From Pelagadaptatus aseana (GTDB taxonomy: Bacteria; Pseudomonadota; Gammaproteobacteria; Pseudomonadales; Cellvibrionaceae): a stretch of 64,000 nucleotides of DNA. A model generated the notes under the pieces. That model was given only the letters and a program-made list of their open reading frames with translations. It was not told the DNA's origin and did not search any database. A program made the position numbers and the translations under genes. The stretch is from the NCBI GenBank assembly GCA_040365065.1, contig BAABNI010000014.1, positions 1-64,000 of the forward strand. The letters run 5' to 3'. Shown here one piece after another: positions 8,587 to 18,484 of the stretch; the first letter of the stretch is position 1, and every line of letters starts with the position of its first letter.

Positions 8587-9075
8587 ATGCAACCAAAAGT
8601 CGCCGTGATCATGGGTTCCAAAAGTGACTGGGATACCATGAAAGAAGCCACCGATATTCTGGATAAGCTGGAAGTCGCCTATCACGTGGAAGTGGTATCG
8701 GCTCACCGCACCCCGGATAAGCTGATGACTTTCTCCGAGTCGGCCGTAGACAATGGTTATGAGGTGATTATTGCCGGTGCCGGTGGAGCAGCTCACTTAC
8801 CGGGTATGGTGGCATCCAAGACTCGTTTGCCGGTGCTGGGTGTGCCCGTGCAGAGTAAAGCTCTGAGTGGTCAGGATAGCCTGTTATCCATTGTCCAGAT
8901 GCCCCGCGGCGTAGCCGTAGGCACTCTGGCAATTGGTGGTGCCGGTGCGTTTAACGCGGGACTGCTGGCCTGCCAGATTCTGGCCAATAACGATCCGCAG
9001 TTGGCTGATCGCATCAATGATTTCCGCTTTGAGCAAACCACCGCGGTATTGTCCAATCCGGATCCTCGGGTTTAA
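8587..9075 (+). CDS. purE: N5-carboxyaminoimidazole ribonucleotide mutase
   Basis: A 162-residue class I PurE, full length for the family. It moves the carboxylate of N5-CAIR to give CAIR in de novo purine synthesis. Visible hallmarks are the N-terminal VAVIMGSKSDWDTM nucleotide-binding loop, the SAHRTPD active-site segment with its catalytic histidine near residue 41, GAGGAAHLPGM, and the VPVQSKALSGQDSLLSIVQMP region. An AGGAGTAGGGC ribosome region precedes the ATG. purK follows after 24 bases, so the two consecutive enzymes are made from one operon. Confidence 0.97.
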   Translation: MQPKVAVIMGSKSDWDTMKEATDILDKLEVAYHVEVVSAHRTPDKLMTFSESAVDNGYEVIIAGAGGAAHLPGMVASKTRLPVLGVPVQSKALSGQDSLLSIVQMPRGVAVGTLAIGGAGAFNAGLLACQILANNDPQLADRINDFRFEQTTAVLSNPDPRV

Positions 9076-9099
9076 TCAAACAGTTAAAAAGACAACGCT

Positions 9100-10164
9100 A
9101 TGAGCAAAGTTTGGGTTTTAGGTCACGGTCAATTAGGAGCGATGCTGAAGCATGCTTCCATGCCCCTGGGTGTGGATGTTGAGCCGGTGGCTCTGGATGC
9201 TGAAGTGGTTCCGGATTTTAAGCCGGAAGACTATATCACCGCTGAAATCGAAAAGTGGCCGGTGACCCCGGTAACCGAGAAGCTGGCCGATCACCCCAAT
9301 TTTGTTAACCGCGAAGTGTTTGGCCGGCTGGCGGATCGCTTCACCCAAAAATCCCTGATAGATGACCTGGCGTTGAAAACGGCTCCCTGGCATCTGGTGG
9401 ATGATTCTCTGTCCGCCGATGAGGTGTATGCGTCTCTGGGCGAGCGCGCGCTGATGAAAATGCGCACCGGTGGCTACGATGGTCGTGGTCAATTTTGGCT
9501 GAAGCAGGCAGAAGGCACAGAAATTCCCGATGATTGGCGCAATCAGGCCATTGTCGAGCAGGCCATTAATTTCGATGAAGAGTGTGCCATCGTCGGCGTG
9601 CGTGATCGCGCCGGGCAAATGTTCTTTTACCCCCTGACCCTGACATTGCAGCTCGATGGTGTCTTGACCGCCTCCGTTGCTCCTCTTGCTCGTTTGGCTC
9701 ATCTGCAACCACAGGCCCAGGCCATGTTGGGTGCGCTGATGGAAGAGCTGGATTACGTGGGTGTTATGGCCATGGAGTGTTTCCGGGTAGGCGATGAATT
9801 GATTATCAATGAGTTGGCGCCACGGGTTCACAATACCGCTCACTGGACTCAGGCTGGTGCCAATATCAGCCAGTTCGAAAGCCACGTTCGTGCAGTGGCA
9901 AACTTGCCGATTGCTCAACCACAGGTGAAAGACACCAGTGTTATGATCAATCTTCTGGGTACTGCTTATGACGTCAACTGGTGGGCGGTGCCGGGTGCAG
10001 AGCCTTACTGGTATGGCAAAGACTTGCGCGAAGGTCGCAAGATGGGCCACATCAATTTCAGTCGCACTCTGGGAGGTGATCTGCCGGGTGCTCTGGAGCA
10101 GTTGAGAGAGTTGCTGCCCGAGCGTTATGGTCAGGTGATTGATTGGGTGGTTAAAGAGCTTTAA
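9100..10164 (+). CDS. purK: N5-carboxyaminoimidazole ribonucleotide synthase
   Basis: A 354-residue ATP-grasp enzyme that joins AIR and bicarbonate with ATP to make N5-CAIR, the substrate of the adjacent PurE. The N-terminal VWVLGHGQLGAML replaces the more common GGGQLGRM motif. The ATP-grasp core shows LMKMRTGGYDGRGQFWL, the catalytic EECAIVGVRD segment and NELAPRVHNTAHWTQ, which binds substrate and metal. Length and order are typical. It is the last gene of the purEK operon; a dispersed repeat follows the stop. Confidence 0.95.
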   Translation: MSKVWVLGHGQLGAMLKHASMPLGVDVEPVALDAEVVPDFKPEDYITAEIEKWPVTPVTEKLADHPNFVNREVFGRLADRFTQKSLIDDLALKTAPWHLVDDSLSADEVYASLGERALMKMRTGGYDGRGQFWLKQAEGTEIPDDWRNQAIVEQAINFDEECAIVGVRDRAGQMFFYPLTLTLQLDGVLTASVAPLARLAHLQPQAQAMLGALMEELDYVGVMAMECFRVGDELIINELAPRVHNTAHWTQAGANISQFESHVRAVANLPIAQPQVKDTSVMINLLGTAYDVNWWAVPGAEPYWYGKDLREGRKMGHINFSRTLGGDLPGALEQLRELLPERYGQVIDWVVKEL

Positions 10165-10193
10165 GTTCCTTTTTGTTCCAATCCGCTCCTCCT

Positions 10194-10310
10194 TGTCATC
10201 CTGAATCATTCCGCCTTGTCATTCTGAACCGCCAAGCGGTGAAGAATCCTCAGGGTGTGGCAGAAACTGTTTGAGATATCCTTCGTTGTTTCATTCCTCA
10301 GGATGACAGT
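10194..10310. repeat. Dispersed intergenic palindromic repeat
   Basis: Contains TGTCATCCTGAA and TGTCATTCTGAACC near its left end and CCTCAGGATGACAG at its right end, with GTGAAGAATCCTCAGG in between. The ends are inverted copies of each other. Related elements lie at 31389-31439 and 46287-46349. Confidence 0.7.
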
Positions 10311-10404
10311 AGGGATGATGAGTCAAATTCATACTTCCTCTTTATAGACTCTCTTACCTCACTGTTTAACCTGTGCTCTTCTAATAATAAGAAAGGCACA
10401 GGCT

Positions 10405-12060
10405 ATGAACCGTTTTTTGGCTGTTGGCTGCCTCTGCCTGTTTTGCTTTTCTTATCCGTTATATGGATCAGAGTTACAGAAACCTGAGCGATTGATCCGG
10501 CAGGATCAGCAGTATCAGGAACACCTGCAGCGTAATCTTGAAATAAAGCAGCGGCAGAAAACCCGATCACATTCCCCCAATTTACCAGCAGCGTTATCCG
10601 GCGAAAAATCCGGATCCTGTTTTTCAATAGACACAATCAATTTTGTCGGCCAGACATTGTTCAGCTCATCTGATCTTAAGCAGTGGGCAGATCCTTTGAT
10701 TGGTAAATGCCTGACTCTCAAGGATATTAATACCTTATTAGACCGTGTTTCGGCTGAGTATTTCTCCAGAGGTTACATCACCAGCCGCGCCTATTTGCGC
10801 GAGCAGAATCTGGCCGATGGTGACCTCCAGATTGATATTGTGGAAGGGACGTTTGCCGGCATCGAGCCTGGGGATACCAATTATTCTGAAATATTTTCTC
10901 TGAAGCCGGGGCAGCTGCTCAATTTGAGGGATATTGAGCAGGGCGTTGATCACATCAATAGATTGCAGTCCATGCAGGCTTCTGTGCGATTGCTGCCGGG
11001 TAAAGCACTGGGGCAAAGCCTGTTGCAGGTTAAGCATCAACGGGATCGGCCCTGGGAGCTTAACTTCACAGTGGATAATTCCGGTCAGGAAGCAACCGGC
11101 GAGTCGCAGTTACAGGGATTTTTGGGTTGGGATTCACCGCTGGGTTTATACGATTACACCTATTTCTCCCTGCAGTCGGACAGCGATTTTGGTCAGGGCA
11201 AGCATCGCAGTCGAAGTTTGAGCTGGCATTGGGATTTGCCCTTGGGGCTATGGACAGTCGCCCTTGATTACTCACATTTTGAATACCGGCAAGAAGTTAC
11301 AGGGAGGGATCTGGCGTTTGAATCCTCCGGAATGGCAGAGACAGCTCGCCTCAATCTCAAACGACTGCTGCATCGCAATCAACAGAGTAAATGGTTTGTA
11401 ACTGCCTCACTTAAACGCCATAAAACCCGCAATTATATTGAAGACGTTCTTATTGATGTCAGCTCCAGAGTGTTGTCGTCAGCCGAGTTGAAGTTGACAT
11501 GGGATCATTACTTTTCCGATGGCTCGGCTGTGTTTTCGAATGTGGCGGTTCATCAGGGGATTGAAACTCTTAGCCAGGTTAGTGGTGGGGTTTCTGATTT
11601 CACCACGATCGTGGCCAGTGTTGACTTACATAAGCCCGTGGACTGGATGGATCACCGTTTTTCTTACCGGTCCCGATGGTTGTATCAGTACAGCGACGAT
11701 GCGCTCTACGCCAGTGAACAAATCAGCATTGGCTCTCTATATACGGTGCGAGGTTTCAAACAGGAAACCCTGTCAGGCAATCGCGGCGGTTACTGGCGCA
11801 ATTCACTGTATTGGCACCCTGTTCCCGATTCTTCCTGGGAATTTCTTGGAACGATTACCCCGTTTGTCGGAGTCGACATCGGTGCAGTTCAATCTTCGTC
11901 AGGTGAGGATTACAGAGATCTGGCCGGTGTTGTGATTGGCGCACAATTGTCAGCGAGTCACTGGTCTTTGGATTTTCTGTTTGCACAACCGCTGCATCAA
12001 CCGGATGAGTTTGAACGTCGGGAAAGGCGATTTGATCTCAGCTTCAATTATTACTTTTAA
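10405..12060 (+). CDS. TpsB/ShlB/FhaC-family two-partner secretion transporter
   Basis: A 551-residue outer-membrane protein that exports the partner TpsA encoded just downstream. A signal sequence (MNRFLAVGCLCLFCFSYPLYG) is followed by a coil-rich linker with RDQQYQEHLQRNLEIKQRQK, a POTRA domain at about residues 73-150 (FVGQTLFSSSDLKQW to LQIDIVEG) holding two cysteines, a second POTRA-like segment, and a 16-strand-type beta barrel. The conserved loop-6 VRGF motif is at about 447-450, and the last residue is an aromatic F, as expected for barrel assembly. The stop is 18 bases before the TpsA ATG. Family assignment is firm. Confidence 0.93.
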   Translation: MNRFLAVGCLCLFCFSYPLYGSELQKPERLIRQDQQYQEHLQRNLEIKQRQKTRSHSPNLPAALSGEKSGSCFSIDTINFVGQTLFSSSDLKQWADPLIGKCLTLKDINTLLDRVSAEYFSRGYITSRAYLREQNLADGDLQIDIVEGTFAGIEPGDTNYSEIFSLKPGQLLNLRDIEQGVDHINRLQSMQASVRLLPGKALGQSLLQVKHQRDRPWELNFTVDNSGQEATGESQLQGFLGWDSPLGLYDYTYFSLQSDSDFGQGKHRSRSLSWHWDLPLGLWTVALDYSHFEYRQEVTGRDLAFESSGMAETARLNLKRLLHRNQQSKWFVTASLKRHKTRNYIEDVLIDVSSRVLSSAELKLTWDHYFSDGSAVFSNVAVHQGIETLSQVSGGVSDFTTIVASVDLHKPVDWMDHRFSYRSRWLYQYSDDALYASEQISIGSLYTVRGFKQETLSGNRGGYWRNSLYWHPVPDSSWEFLGTITPFVGVDIGAVQSSSGEDYRDLAGVVIGAQLSASHWSLDFLFAQPLHQPDEFERRERRFDLSFNYYF

Positions 12061-12077
12061 GAGCATAACCCACACCC

Positions 12078-15000
12078 ATGAGACACCAGCAAAGCTCCTT
12101 GTGTCAGAGGCTGATGGCATTTTGTGTCAGTGCTCATTTGGCATTACCCGTCAATATCCGCGCGGATGTGGTGGTGGATTCAAGTGCACCGATCGTCAAT
12201 CGCGCGGTGATCAGGCAGGCACAGAATGGCGTACCCGTTATCGACATTGCTGCGCCCTCGATCGGAGGTGTCAGCCACAACAAATATTCGAGTTTTTCGG
12301 TGGAAAGTCAGGGGCTGATTTTAAACAACAGTAAGGTTATTGCTGATACGCAGTTGGGCGGACAGATCCATGGCAACGATAGATTGTCCACCACAGCCAA
12401 GATCATTCTGAATGAAGTGACCAGCAATCAGACAAGTCAATTGCATGGTCTGCTGGAAGTGGCCGGTCAATCCGCCGATGTCATTCTGGCAAACCCAAAC
12501 GGCATCAGTTGCCGTGGTTGTGGTTTTATCAACACCCCTCGCGCTACGCTGACCACGGGGACGCCGGGTTTTCTCGACGGTGATCTGGACAGCTTTACCG
12601 TAAATGGTGGCGCAATTGCCATTGAGGGCCTGAATGCCAGCACCATCGATCGTCTGGATCTGTTGGCCCGTGCCATTACCGTTAATGAGTCACTGCACGC
12701 GCAGCAACTGAATCTGGTGACGGGTTTAAATCAGGTTGATTATACGAATCTTTCCATCAGTCCATTGGGTGACAGTAACGCAGATCGGCCAGAGTTTGCT
12801 TTGGACGTGGCCTCATTGGGTGGCATGTACGCCGATCAAATTACGCTGGTCGGTACCGAATCCGGTCTCGGAGTAAATATGCAGGGGGAATTGGCGTCTG
12901 ATACCGGGGATATCATCTTGCAGGCGGATGGCAGTTTGAAGATCAATAAGTTGGTGTCGGGCCGCAATTTGATTGCGAAAGCCGGGCAGGGTGATGATAT
13001 TGATGTTTATGGTTCGGTCTACGCCGATGGCGAGGCCGGGTTCACAACCGCAACCGGTACTCTGATCAATCGCGGTAGCTTGATTGCCGACTCAGATATG
13101 GACATTGAGGTCAGTCGTTTATTGAATCAGGGAATGCTCGGCAGCGGTGGGCATTTGCGTGTCGTTGCTGATCAGACCATTGAAAACAGTGGCGTATTTA
13201 ATCAAAGCGAAGCGTTATTGTTTGCCGCCGGTGATATGAATCTGCACGCCCAGACTGTGATCAATCGTCAATCTCGAATTCTTGGTCTGAAAGACATTGT
13301 CGTTGCCGCAGACGAAACCGGTACTGCGGCACAATCGTTTCACAATATTTCGGCTTCAATTGAGAGCTACAACGATTTACACCTGACGGCTAACGAGTTT
13401 CTCAACGCACGTGATGGCCTATATCAAATGGACAATTCCGATTATTGTCCTGAAGGGTTTCTGTGCGGTTATACCGTTGATGCGGCCCAATGGTATGGCA
13501 TGCCGGTAGATACCACCGGCGAGGATCTTTGGTTGCTGCCGCAAGCGATTGGCTATGTGGAGTGGTACTGGAATTATGGTAGCAGTTGGGATAATCCCGA
13601 TGAGGTAATGTCAGAGACCTATCAATCTCTGCTCGATAGTTTTCTTCCCTGTACTCGTGATTCAAGTGTGTATGTCGGTCGCAACTTTAACGCGCTAACC
13701 GGCGATTTTCGCAATGAGGGAAGTCTGATTTCGGTTGGGCATTCTCTGTCGGTCAATACGACACGTTTTGTAAACCGATCAACCGCAGCCTTTGTGCCGG
13801 ATCGTGGTGACTGGCAACTGGAATCCCAACACTGGCTGCAGGATTTGGATTATGAGTTGTTTTATGGCGACTTTATGGCCGCTCTTATTTTTAATGAAGG
13901 CTTTATGTCGGCGGGTGATCAGCTGCTGGTCAACGCAACCGAATCCATCAGCAATGGTTTTGAGGAACAGGGTTATGCCGAAGACATTGCAATTCCCGAT
14001 TTACCATTACCTGAGTCTCCCGCAGGAGCCTATATCGCTGATGACTTGACACTCAGACCAGATCATCCGTTTACACCCTGGTTGGAATTACCTGCCGGTG
14101 CTGATTTTGAGCAGGTACCGTTGGATATTGATTTGCCTCTACCAGATCAGGCTGGAGGTTTATTTTCTTATACTGATCCGGCGTTGCAGACCGCCAACAC
14201 CCTGATTTCAAGTCGCGCTTCCGTGGCCAAATACGTGAACGCATTGGGCAGTGATCATTTGCTTGAGTTGATCGGTCTCGATCCGGACACAACCATTAAG
14301 CGACTTGGTGATGGTTTCTATGAGAGCCGCCTGATTGCTCGAACCATTGCTGAGGCCACTGGTCACCGTTTTTTAAATCGTCAATTCCGGTCTGACGCAG
14401 AGCAATATCAACACTTGATGGCAAATGCTGCCCGTGCTCAGAAGGATTTGCAGTTAAGTGTCGGTGTGGCACTGACGCCGGAACAAATCAATAATCTGAC
14501 TCAGGATATGGTTTGGCTTGAAGCGCAGGAAGTTAATGGTGAAAAAGTGCTGGTGCCAACCCTGTATTTGGCTCAGGCCCGGCTGGATCATGGGGGATCG
14601 TCGCTGCATGCCGAACAGATTGAGTTAAACAGTGGCGGCAGCATCCACAACACTTCCGATATCTTTGCTGATAACCGTTTGTCTTTGTCCGCAGAGAAGG
14701 CAATTCACAATCTTGGTGCAACATTGGAAGCGCAAGATTTGGCAATTATGGCTACGCAGGACGATGTTGTTCTGCAGAATCTGGGGGCAACCAAGTCCCG
14801 AATTATTGCCCATCAAAACCTGTTGATCAGCACTGGCAAGGAAATGGCCCTGTTGGGCAGTGATATTCATTCCGGTGGTCATGCCCGGATTCAGGCTGGT
14901 CGCGACCTTCAGATCGCTTCCATGTTGGATAAGCCCGATTATTCATCCCAATACCATTGGGATCAAACGGCCGGTGTTGTCAGTAAAACCATTAAGCGGG

Positions 15001-18000
15001 ATAAACATCTCAATGCCCAGATCAATATTGCCGCTGACGCCTCTATTGCTTCAGGCAGGGATCTGGTTATGTCCGGTTCAGAGATCCATATTCAGGGTAA
15101 TGGCGTGTTGAATGCGGGGCGTGATGTCACGCTGGAAACGGTGACCAACAGCATCACCACCGAAACTCGTGAGCGTTATCTTAATGATTACCAGCGGAGC
15201 GAAGGTGGCCAGATTGTTCAGGTTGAAAAGCCCGGCTCTGACTCACGCATGCGTGAGCGTCTGGATAAAGTGACCCTTGTGACTGAACACACACAGCAGG
15301 GATCGACACTCAATATCAAAGGTGAGATGCGGTTGGCGGCAGGGGATGACATGGATCTGAAAGGCTCTCAAATAATGGTGGGAGGCAATTCCTTGACCCG
15401 ATTGGGTGGAACTCTGAGCCTGTCGGCCGAGAGGGAAACACAAACGGCTGTTTCCCAATCTCGTGAGCGCTTCTGGCGCAATATCAGTCAGGCTGCCGGC
15501 GATTACAGTACCCGTTATACAGAATCATCGGTTGACTCATCCAGTTCACTCACCGGCCAACAATCTTCCGTTTTTACGACGCTTGGTAATGCAGTTATCG
15601 ACGCTGGCGGGAGTATTGAAAACACCCAGATCAGTCAGATTCGTGGTGCTGACACCCTGTTGTTGGCTGGCAGAGATATAACCAACCGGCAAAACTCCAG
15701 AATTGAGGGAGCCAACCTGACGATGAGTGCGGGTCAGAATATTGATAACAGTGGCGGGAGCCTAATACATGGGCGCAATATCGCCCTGATGGCAGGTGAT
15801 GACATCCGTAATCAGAGAGATATCAACCAAACCATTTTGCGGCGTGGTGACTTTATTTCTACCGACACGAGTTCAGCCAGTGAGATTAAGGCCACAGAGG
15901 AGTTGTTGCTTCAGGCTGGTCGCCAAATTGAGAACAGCGGTTCGGTTGTATCTGCTGGCGGGAGTGCTCAATTAGTGGCGGGAGACAATATCGCCGTATC
16001 CGCTGTCGCGGATCGCGAACGGCGCGCCGATAACAAAAACAATGTTTCTGATACTACCCGTCATTTAAGGGCCACAGTCAATGCTCACGATCAATTGGGG
16101 ATGCACGCCTCTGGCGATATAAACATTTTTGGCAGTGATGTGGTGGCAGGTAACGATCTGTCTTTATTGGCGGGGAATAATATCAACATTGTTTCTGCTA
16201 CAGACCGGTTGTATCGCTATATCCATGATGAAGATAAGGACGCCTTTGGTGGTAAGTCAGAAACCACTGAGATTTATCAAACCACCAATGTGGCCAGCAA
16301 TATAACAGCAGGGGGTGGTTTGAGTGTTGCTGCGCAGGAGCAAAACCTGAAGATTAAGGGTAGCCGTTTGGGGGCCGGGAAGGATATTTATCTGGCGGCG
16401 GGTGGCGAACTGGCGATCGAAGCCGCCAAAGAAATTTATGATTATCGACACGAGGAATCCACCCATGGTGTGTCTAAAGCCGTTTCACTGGCTTTCAGTG
16501 GTTCCAGTAATTCAAGCACCGAAATGTATCGGGAAAACTACACGGGTGCCAACGCGAAAAGTGCCGGGGATACGGCCGTAATTTCCAAGGGTGATATTCG
16601 TGTCAGTGCCAGCCGGATAGAGGCTGGCATGGATATCAAACTCAACAGTCAGCAGGGCAGGGTGGCTTTACTGTCTGAAAAAGATATCGACAGCTACAGT
16701 CATCATCAAAATAAGAGCGGTGCCATTAAACAGACCATAAAAGGTGATGGCTACTATCGTGAAACGGTTAAGCACACTGAACTGATTGCAGGAGGCTCTT
16801 TGGACGTTGATGCTGCCAAGGGTGTGTCCGTCGATTTTCAACAACAATCCGGAGAGAGTTTGCAACAATCCCTGGCTCGTCTGGGACAGTCCAGCCCCGA
16901 GCTGCAATGGATGCAACAACTGGCTGAGCGAGATGATGTGGATTGGCAGGCAGTTCAGGAAGTTCACGACAGCTGGGAGTATGAACACAGTGGTATTTCC
17001 CAGAGTGGCGCCTTGATCATTGCGATTGCCGTCACGGCAGCAACTGCAGGATCAGGTGCTGGCTTTCTGCAATCATTAGGCGTTGAAGGTGCCAGTAAAA
17101 CAGCTGTTGCTTCAGTCAATGCGGCGATCAATAGCCTGTCCACTCAGGCAGCCACCAGCTTGATCAATAATAACGGTGATATTGGTGCCGTGTTTGATGA
17201 CCTGATCAGCAGTGATTCGATAAAGAGTGTGCTGGTGTCTACACTGTCTGCTGGTGTTGGACTTAGTGATAAGGGCTCCAAGGCATACAGTGCTAAAGAT
17301 GTGGCGGTGATGGCTACATCAATGATTGATAAGGAGTTGGGGTTCTTACTGTCGTTTGGCCTTGATAACTGGAATGATCCAGCGGAAGCAATGGCTCAAA
17401 ATTTTGTTGGTGAAACCATGCAATATGCTGTCCGTCAGGAGGTGGCTAAACAAGCTGAGCATATGGGGTTGACCAGTGAAGAGCTGAATTTGATTTTAAT
17501 GGTGAATTCTTTTGTGGGTAGAAAAGTTGCCGGCACGACTTACGATTCTGAGAAGAATTCAGTCGAAGGGTTTTTGTCTAGAAGGCATGGTTTGTTGGGC
17601 AGATGGGGTAATGAAATTGGTGTTCTATGGGATGTAAACGATTCTATTTTAAATGCTCAGGGATATCTTGATGCTGTGGCGCAGCAAGTTGTAGCAGATG
17701 GTTTCAAGGAGGCTTTGGTAGGGCACAGTCTTGGGGCATGGAGGGTTAATAACATAGCAAGAAGAGGCTATGTGAACCATGCTATTACGTTAGCCTTACC
17801 TATATTTGACTTTCCAGTGGCGGGAACTGAGAGTTATTGTGCTTCCGGTGATGCGATTTGTGGAGGCAGTATTATGTCGTCAGTAAGACCTGATGTTTTT
17901 GTTGTTGACAGCCCTTCTTCTTGGCGGGTTTTGAGTGACAATCATATGATTTCAACTGTACCTAGTTATAAATTAGTCTGGGACTCTTTTCGTGGCGAAT

Positions 18001-18002
18001 AA
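12078..18002 (+). CDS. TpsA/CdiA-like haemagglutinin with lipase-like C-terminal toxin domain
   Basis: A 1974-residue exported beta-helix adhesin. A signal region is followed by the TPS secretion domain with the diagnostic NPNGI (139-143) and GCGFINTPRATLTTG motifs, long filamentous haemagglutinin repeats (many GRDI, GDDI, AGGSL turns), and a DUF637-like pretoxin region at about 1634-1760 (QSGALIIAIAVTAATAGSG, INSLSTQAATSLINN). The last 200 residues differ: AT-richer DNA and an alpha/beta-hydrolase nucleophile elbow GHSLG with S1884, then candidate acids D1939 or D1944 and H1956 in SDNHMIS. CdiA proteins carry exchangeable C-terminal toxins after such a pretoxin; no VENN motif is seen. I infer a contact-dependent inhibition effector that hydrolyses lipid or ester. 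The ribosome site is weak. The stop overlaps the next gene by 11 bases. Confidence 0.88.
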   Translation: MRHQQSSLCQRLMAFCVSAHLALPVNIRADVVVDSSAPIVNRAVIRQAQNGVPVIDIAAPSIGGVSHNKYSSFSVESQGLILNNSKVIADTQLGGQIHGNDRLSTTAKIILNEVTSNQTSQLHGLLEVAGQSADVILANPNGISCRGCGFINTPRATLTTGTPGFLDGDLDSFTVNGGAIAIEGLNASTIDRLDLLARAITVNESLHAQQLNLVTGLNQVDYTNLSISPLGDSNADRPEFALDVASLGGMYADQITLVGTESGLGVNMQGELASDTGDIILQADGSLKINKLVSGRNLIAKAGQGDDIDVYGSVYADGEAGFTTATGTLINRGSLIADSDMDIEVSRLLNQGMLGSGGHLRVVADQTIENSGVFNQSEALLFAAGDMNLHAQTVINRQSRILGLKDIVVAADETGTAAQSFHNISASIESYNDLHLTANEFLNARDGLYQMDNSDYCPEGFLCGYTVDAAQWYGMPVDTTGEDLWLLPQAIGYVEWYWNYGSSWDNPDEVMSETYQSLLDSFLPCTRDSSVYVGRNFNALTGDFRNEGSLISVGHSLSVNTTRFVNRSTAAFVPDRGDWQLESQHWLQDLDYELFYGDFMAALIFNEGFMSAGDQLLVNATESISNGFEEQGYAEDIAIPDLPLPESPAGAYIADDLTLRPDHPFTPWLELPAGADFEQVPLDIDLPLPDQAGGLFSYTDPALQTANTLISSRASVAKYVNALGSDHLLELIGLDPDTTIKRLGDGFYESRLIARTIAEATGHRFLNRQFRSDAEQYQHLMANAARAQKDLQLSVGVALTPEQINNLTQDMVWLEAQEVNGEKVLVPTLYLAQARLDHGGSSLHAEQIELNSGGSIHNTSDIFADNRLSLSAEKAIHNLGATLEAQDLAIMATQDDVVLQNLGATKSRIIAHQNLLISTGKEMALLGSDIHSGGHARIQAGRDLQIASMLDKPDYSSQYHWDQTAGVVSKTIKRDKHLNAQINIAADASIASGRDLVMSGSEIHIQGNGVLNAGRDVTLETVTNSITTETRERYLNDYQRSEGGQIVQVEKPGSDSRMRERLDKVTLVTEHTQQGSTLNIKGEMRLAAGDDMDLKGSQIMVGGNSLTRLGGTLSLSAERETQTAVSQSRERFWRNISQAAGDYSTRYTESSVDSSSSLTGQQSSVFTTLGNAVIDAGGSIENTQISQIRGADTLLLAGRDITNRQNSRIEGANLTMSAGQNIDNSGGSLIHGRNIALMAGDDIRNQRDINQTILRRGDFISTDTSSASEIKATEELLLQAGRQIENSGSVVSAGGSAQLVAGDNIAVSAVADRERRADNKNNVSDTTRHLRATVNAHDQLGMHASGDINIFGSDVVAGNDLSLLAGNNINIVSATDRLYRYIHDEDKDAFGGKSETTEIYQTTNVASNITAGGGLSVAAQEQNLKIKGSRLGAGKDIYLAAGGELAIEAAKEIYDYRHEESTHGVSKAVSLAFSGSSNSSTEMYRENYTGANAKSAGDTAVISKGDIRVSASRIEAGMDIKLNSQQGRVALLSEKDIDSYSHHQNKSGAIKQTIKGDGYYRETVKHTELIAGGSLDVDAAKGVSVDFQQQSGESLQQSLARLGQSSPELQWMQQLAERDDVDWQAVQEVHDSWEYEHSGISQSGALIIAIAVTAATAGSGAGFLQSLGVEGASKTAVASVNAAINSLSTQAATSLINNNGDIGAVFDDLISSDSIKSVLVSTLSAGVGLSDKGSKAYSAKDVAVMATSMIDKELGFLLSFGLDNWNDPAEAMAQNFVGETMQYAVRQEVAKQAEHMGLTSEELNLILMVNSFVGRKVAGTTYDSEKNSVEGFLSRRHGLLGRWGNEIGVLWDVNDSILNAQGYLDAVAQQVVADGFKEALVGHSLGAWRVNNIARRGYVNHAITLALPIFDFPVAGTESYCASGDAICGGSIMSSVRPDVFVVDSPSSWRVLSDNHMISTVPSYKLVWDSFRGE

Positions 18003-18432
18003 ATTTTTTATCTTTGTTTCTTTCTCTGTGCTCGTTGGCTGCTCTCCAATTATGATCAAAAGCAATATTCAGGGGCGTTGTCTTTTATTAGAAAAAGATC
18101 AGTATTTATGGCAGGGGAGAGCTGCAGTGTATTCTGGAGAGTTTTTCATTTCTTCTTTAAAAAAGCCTCAAGTAGGAATTATGAAAGAGATAGTTACCTC
18201 AATAAATCGAGGTCAAAGAGTTAAAATCGTTAAGGTATTGAAAGATGCAAATGGCTCTTGGGGCGAATTTTTAAGGATCCAAGTAGAAATCCAAGACGGC
18301 CCCTATGCCGGAACAATTGCCGATATCCCAGTCCATGCCCCATACCATCCCCGCGAAAAATGGACCAAGGAGTTCACGCTGGATCCAAATGCCATCGAAT
18401 TTAATGAGGATGTGGTAGTACCGTGCAGTTAA
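17992..18432 (+). CDS. Small lipoprotein, candidate immunity protein for the CdiA-like toxin
   Basis: A 146-residue protein of no family I recognise. The N-terminus (MANKFFIFVSFSVLVGCSP) is a lipoprotein signal with an LVGC lipobox at 14-17 and Ser at +2, which favours the outer membrane. The rest is a compact, mixed-charge domain ending in NEDVVVPCS, where the final Cys could pair with an internal one (RGRC-type segment near residue 30). The GTG start overlaps the TpsA end by 11 bases, so the two are translationally coupled. In CDI loci the gene in this place encodes the immunity protein; a periplasm-facing lipoprotein would suit protection against a membrane-acting lipase. The AT-rich composition matches the toxin end of TpsA, not the flanks. 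The function is inferred from position only. Confidence 0.7.
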   Translation: MANKFFIFVSFSVLVGCSPIMIKSNIQGRCLLLEKDQYLWQGRAAVYSGEFFISSLKKPQVGIMKEIVTSINRGQRVKIVKVLKDANGSWGEFLRIQVEIQDGPYAGTIADIPVHAPYHPREKWTKEFTLDPNAIEFNEDVVVPCS

Positions 18433-18484
18433 TCTTCTAACAAACTAACACCAAACCTTCAAATAACAATAATAAAGGAAACCC

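Noticed and set aside
8355..8627. 90-codon plus-strand frame running into purE
   Set aside because: It crosses a terminator-like hairpin and the purE start, and has no ribosome site or family pattern.
9133..10209. Long open frame antisense to purK (358 codons)
   Set aside because: It is a shadow of the strongly coding purK strand: His/Gln-rich, no family resemblance, no ribosome site.
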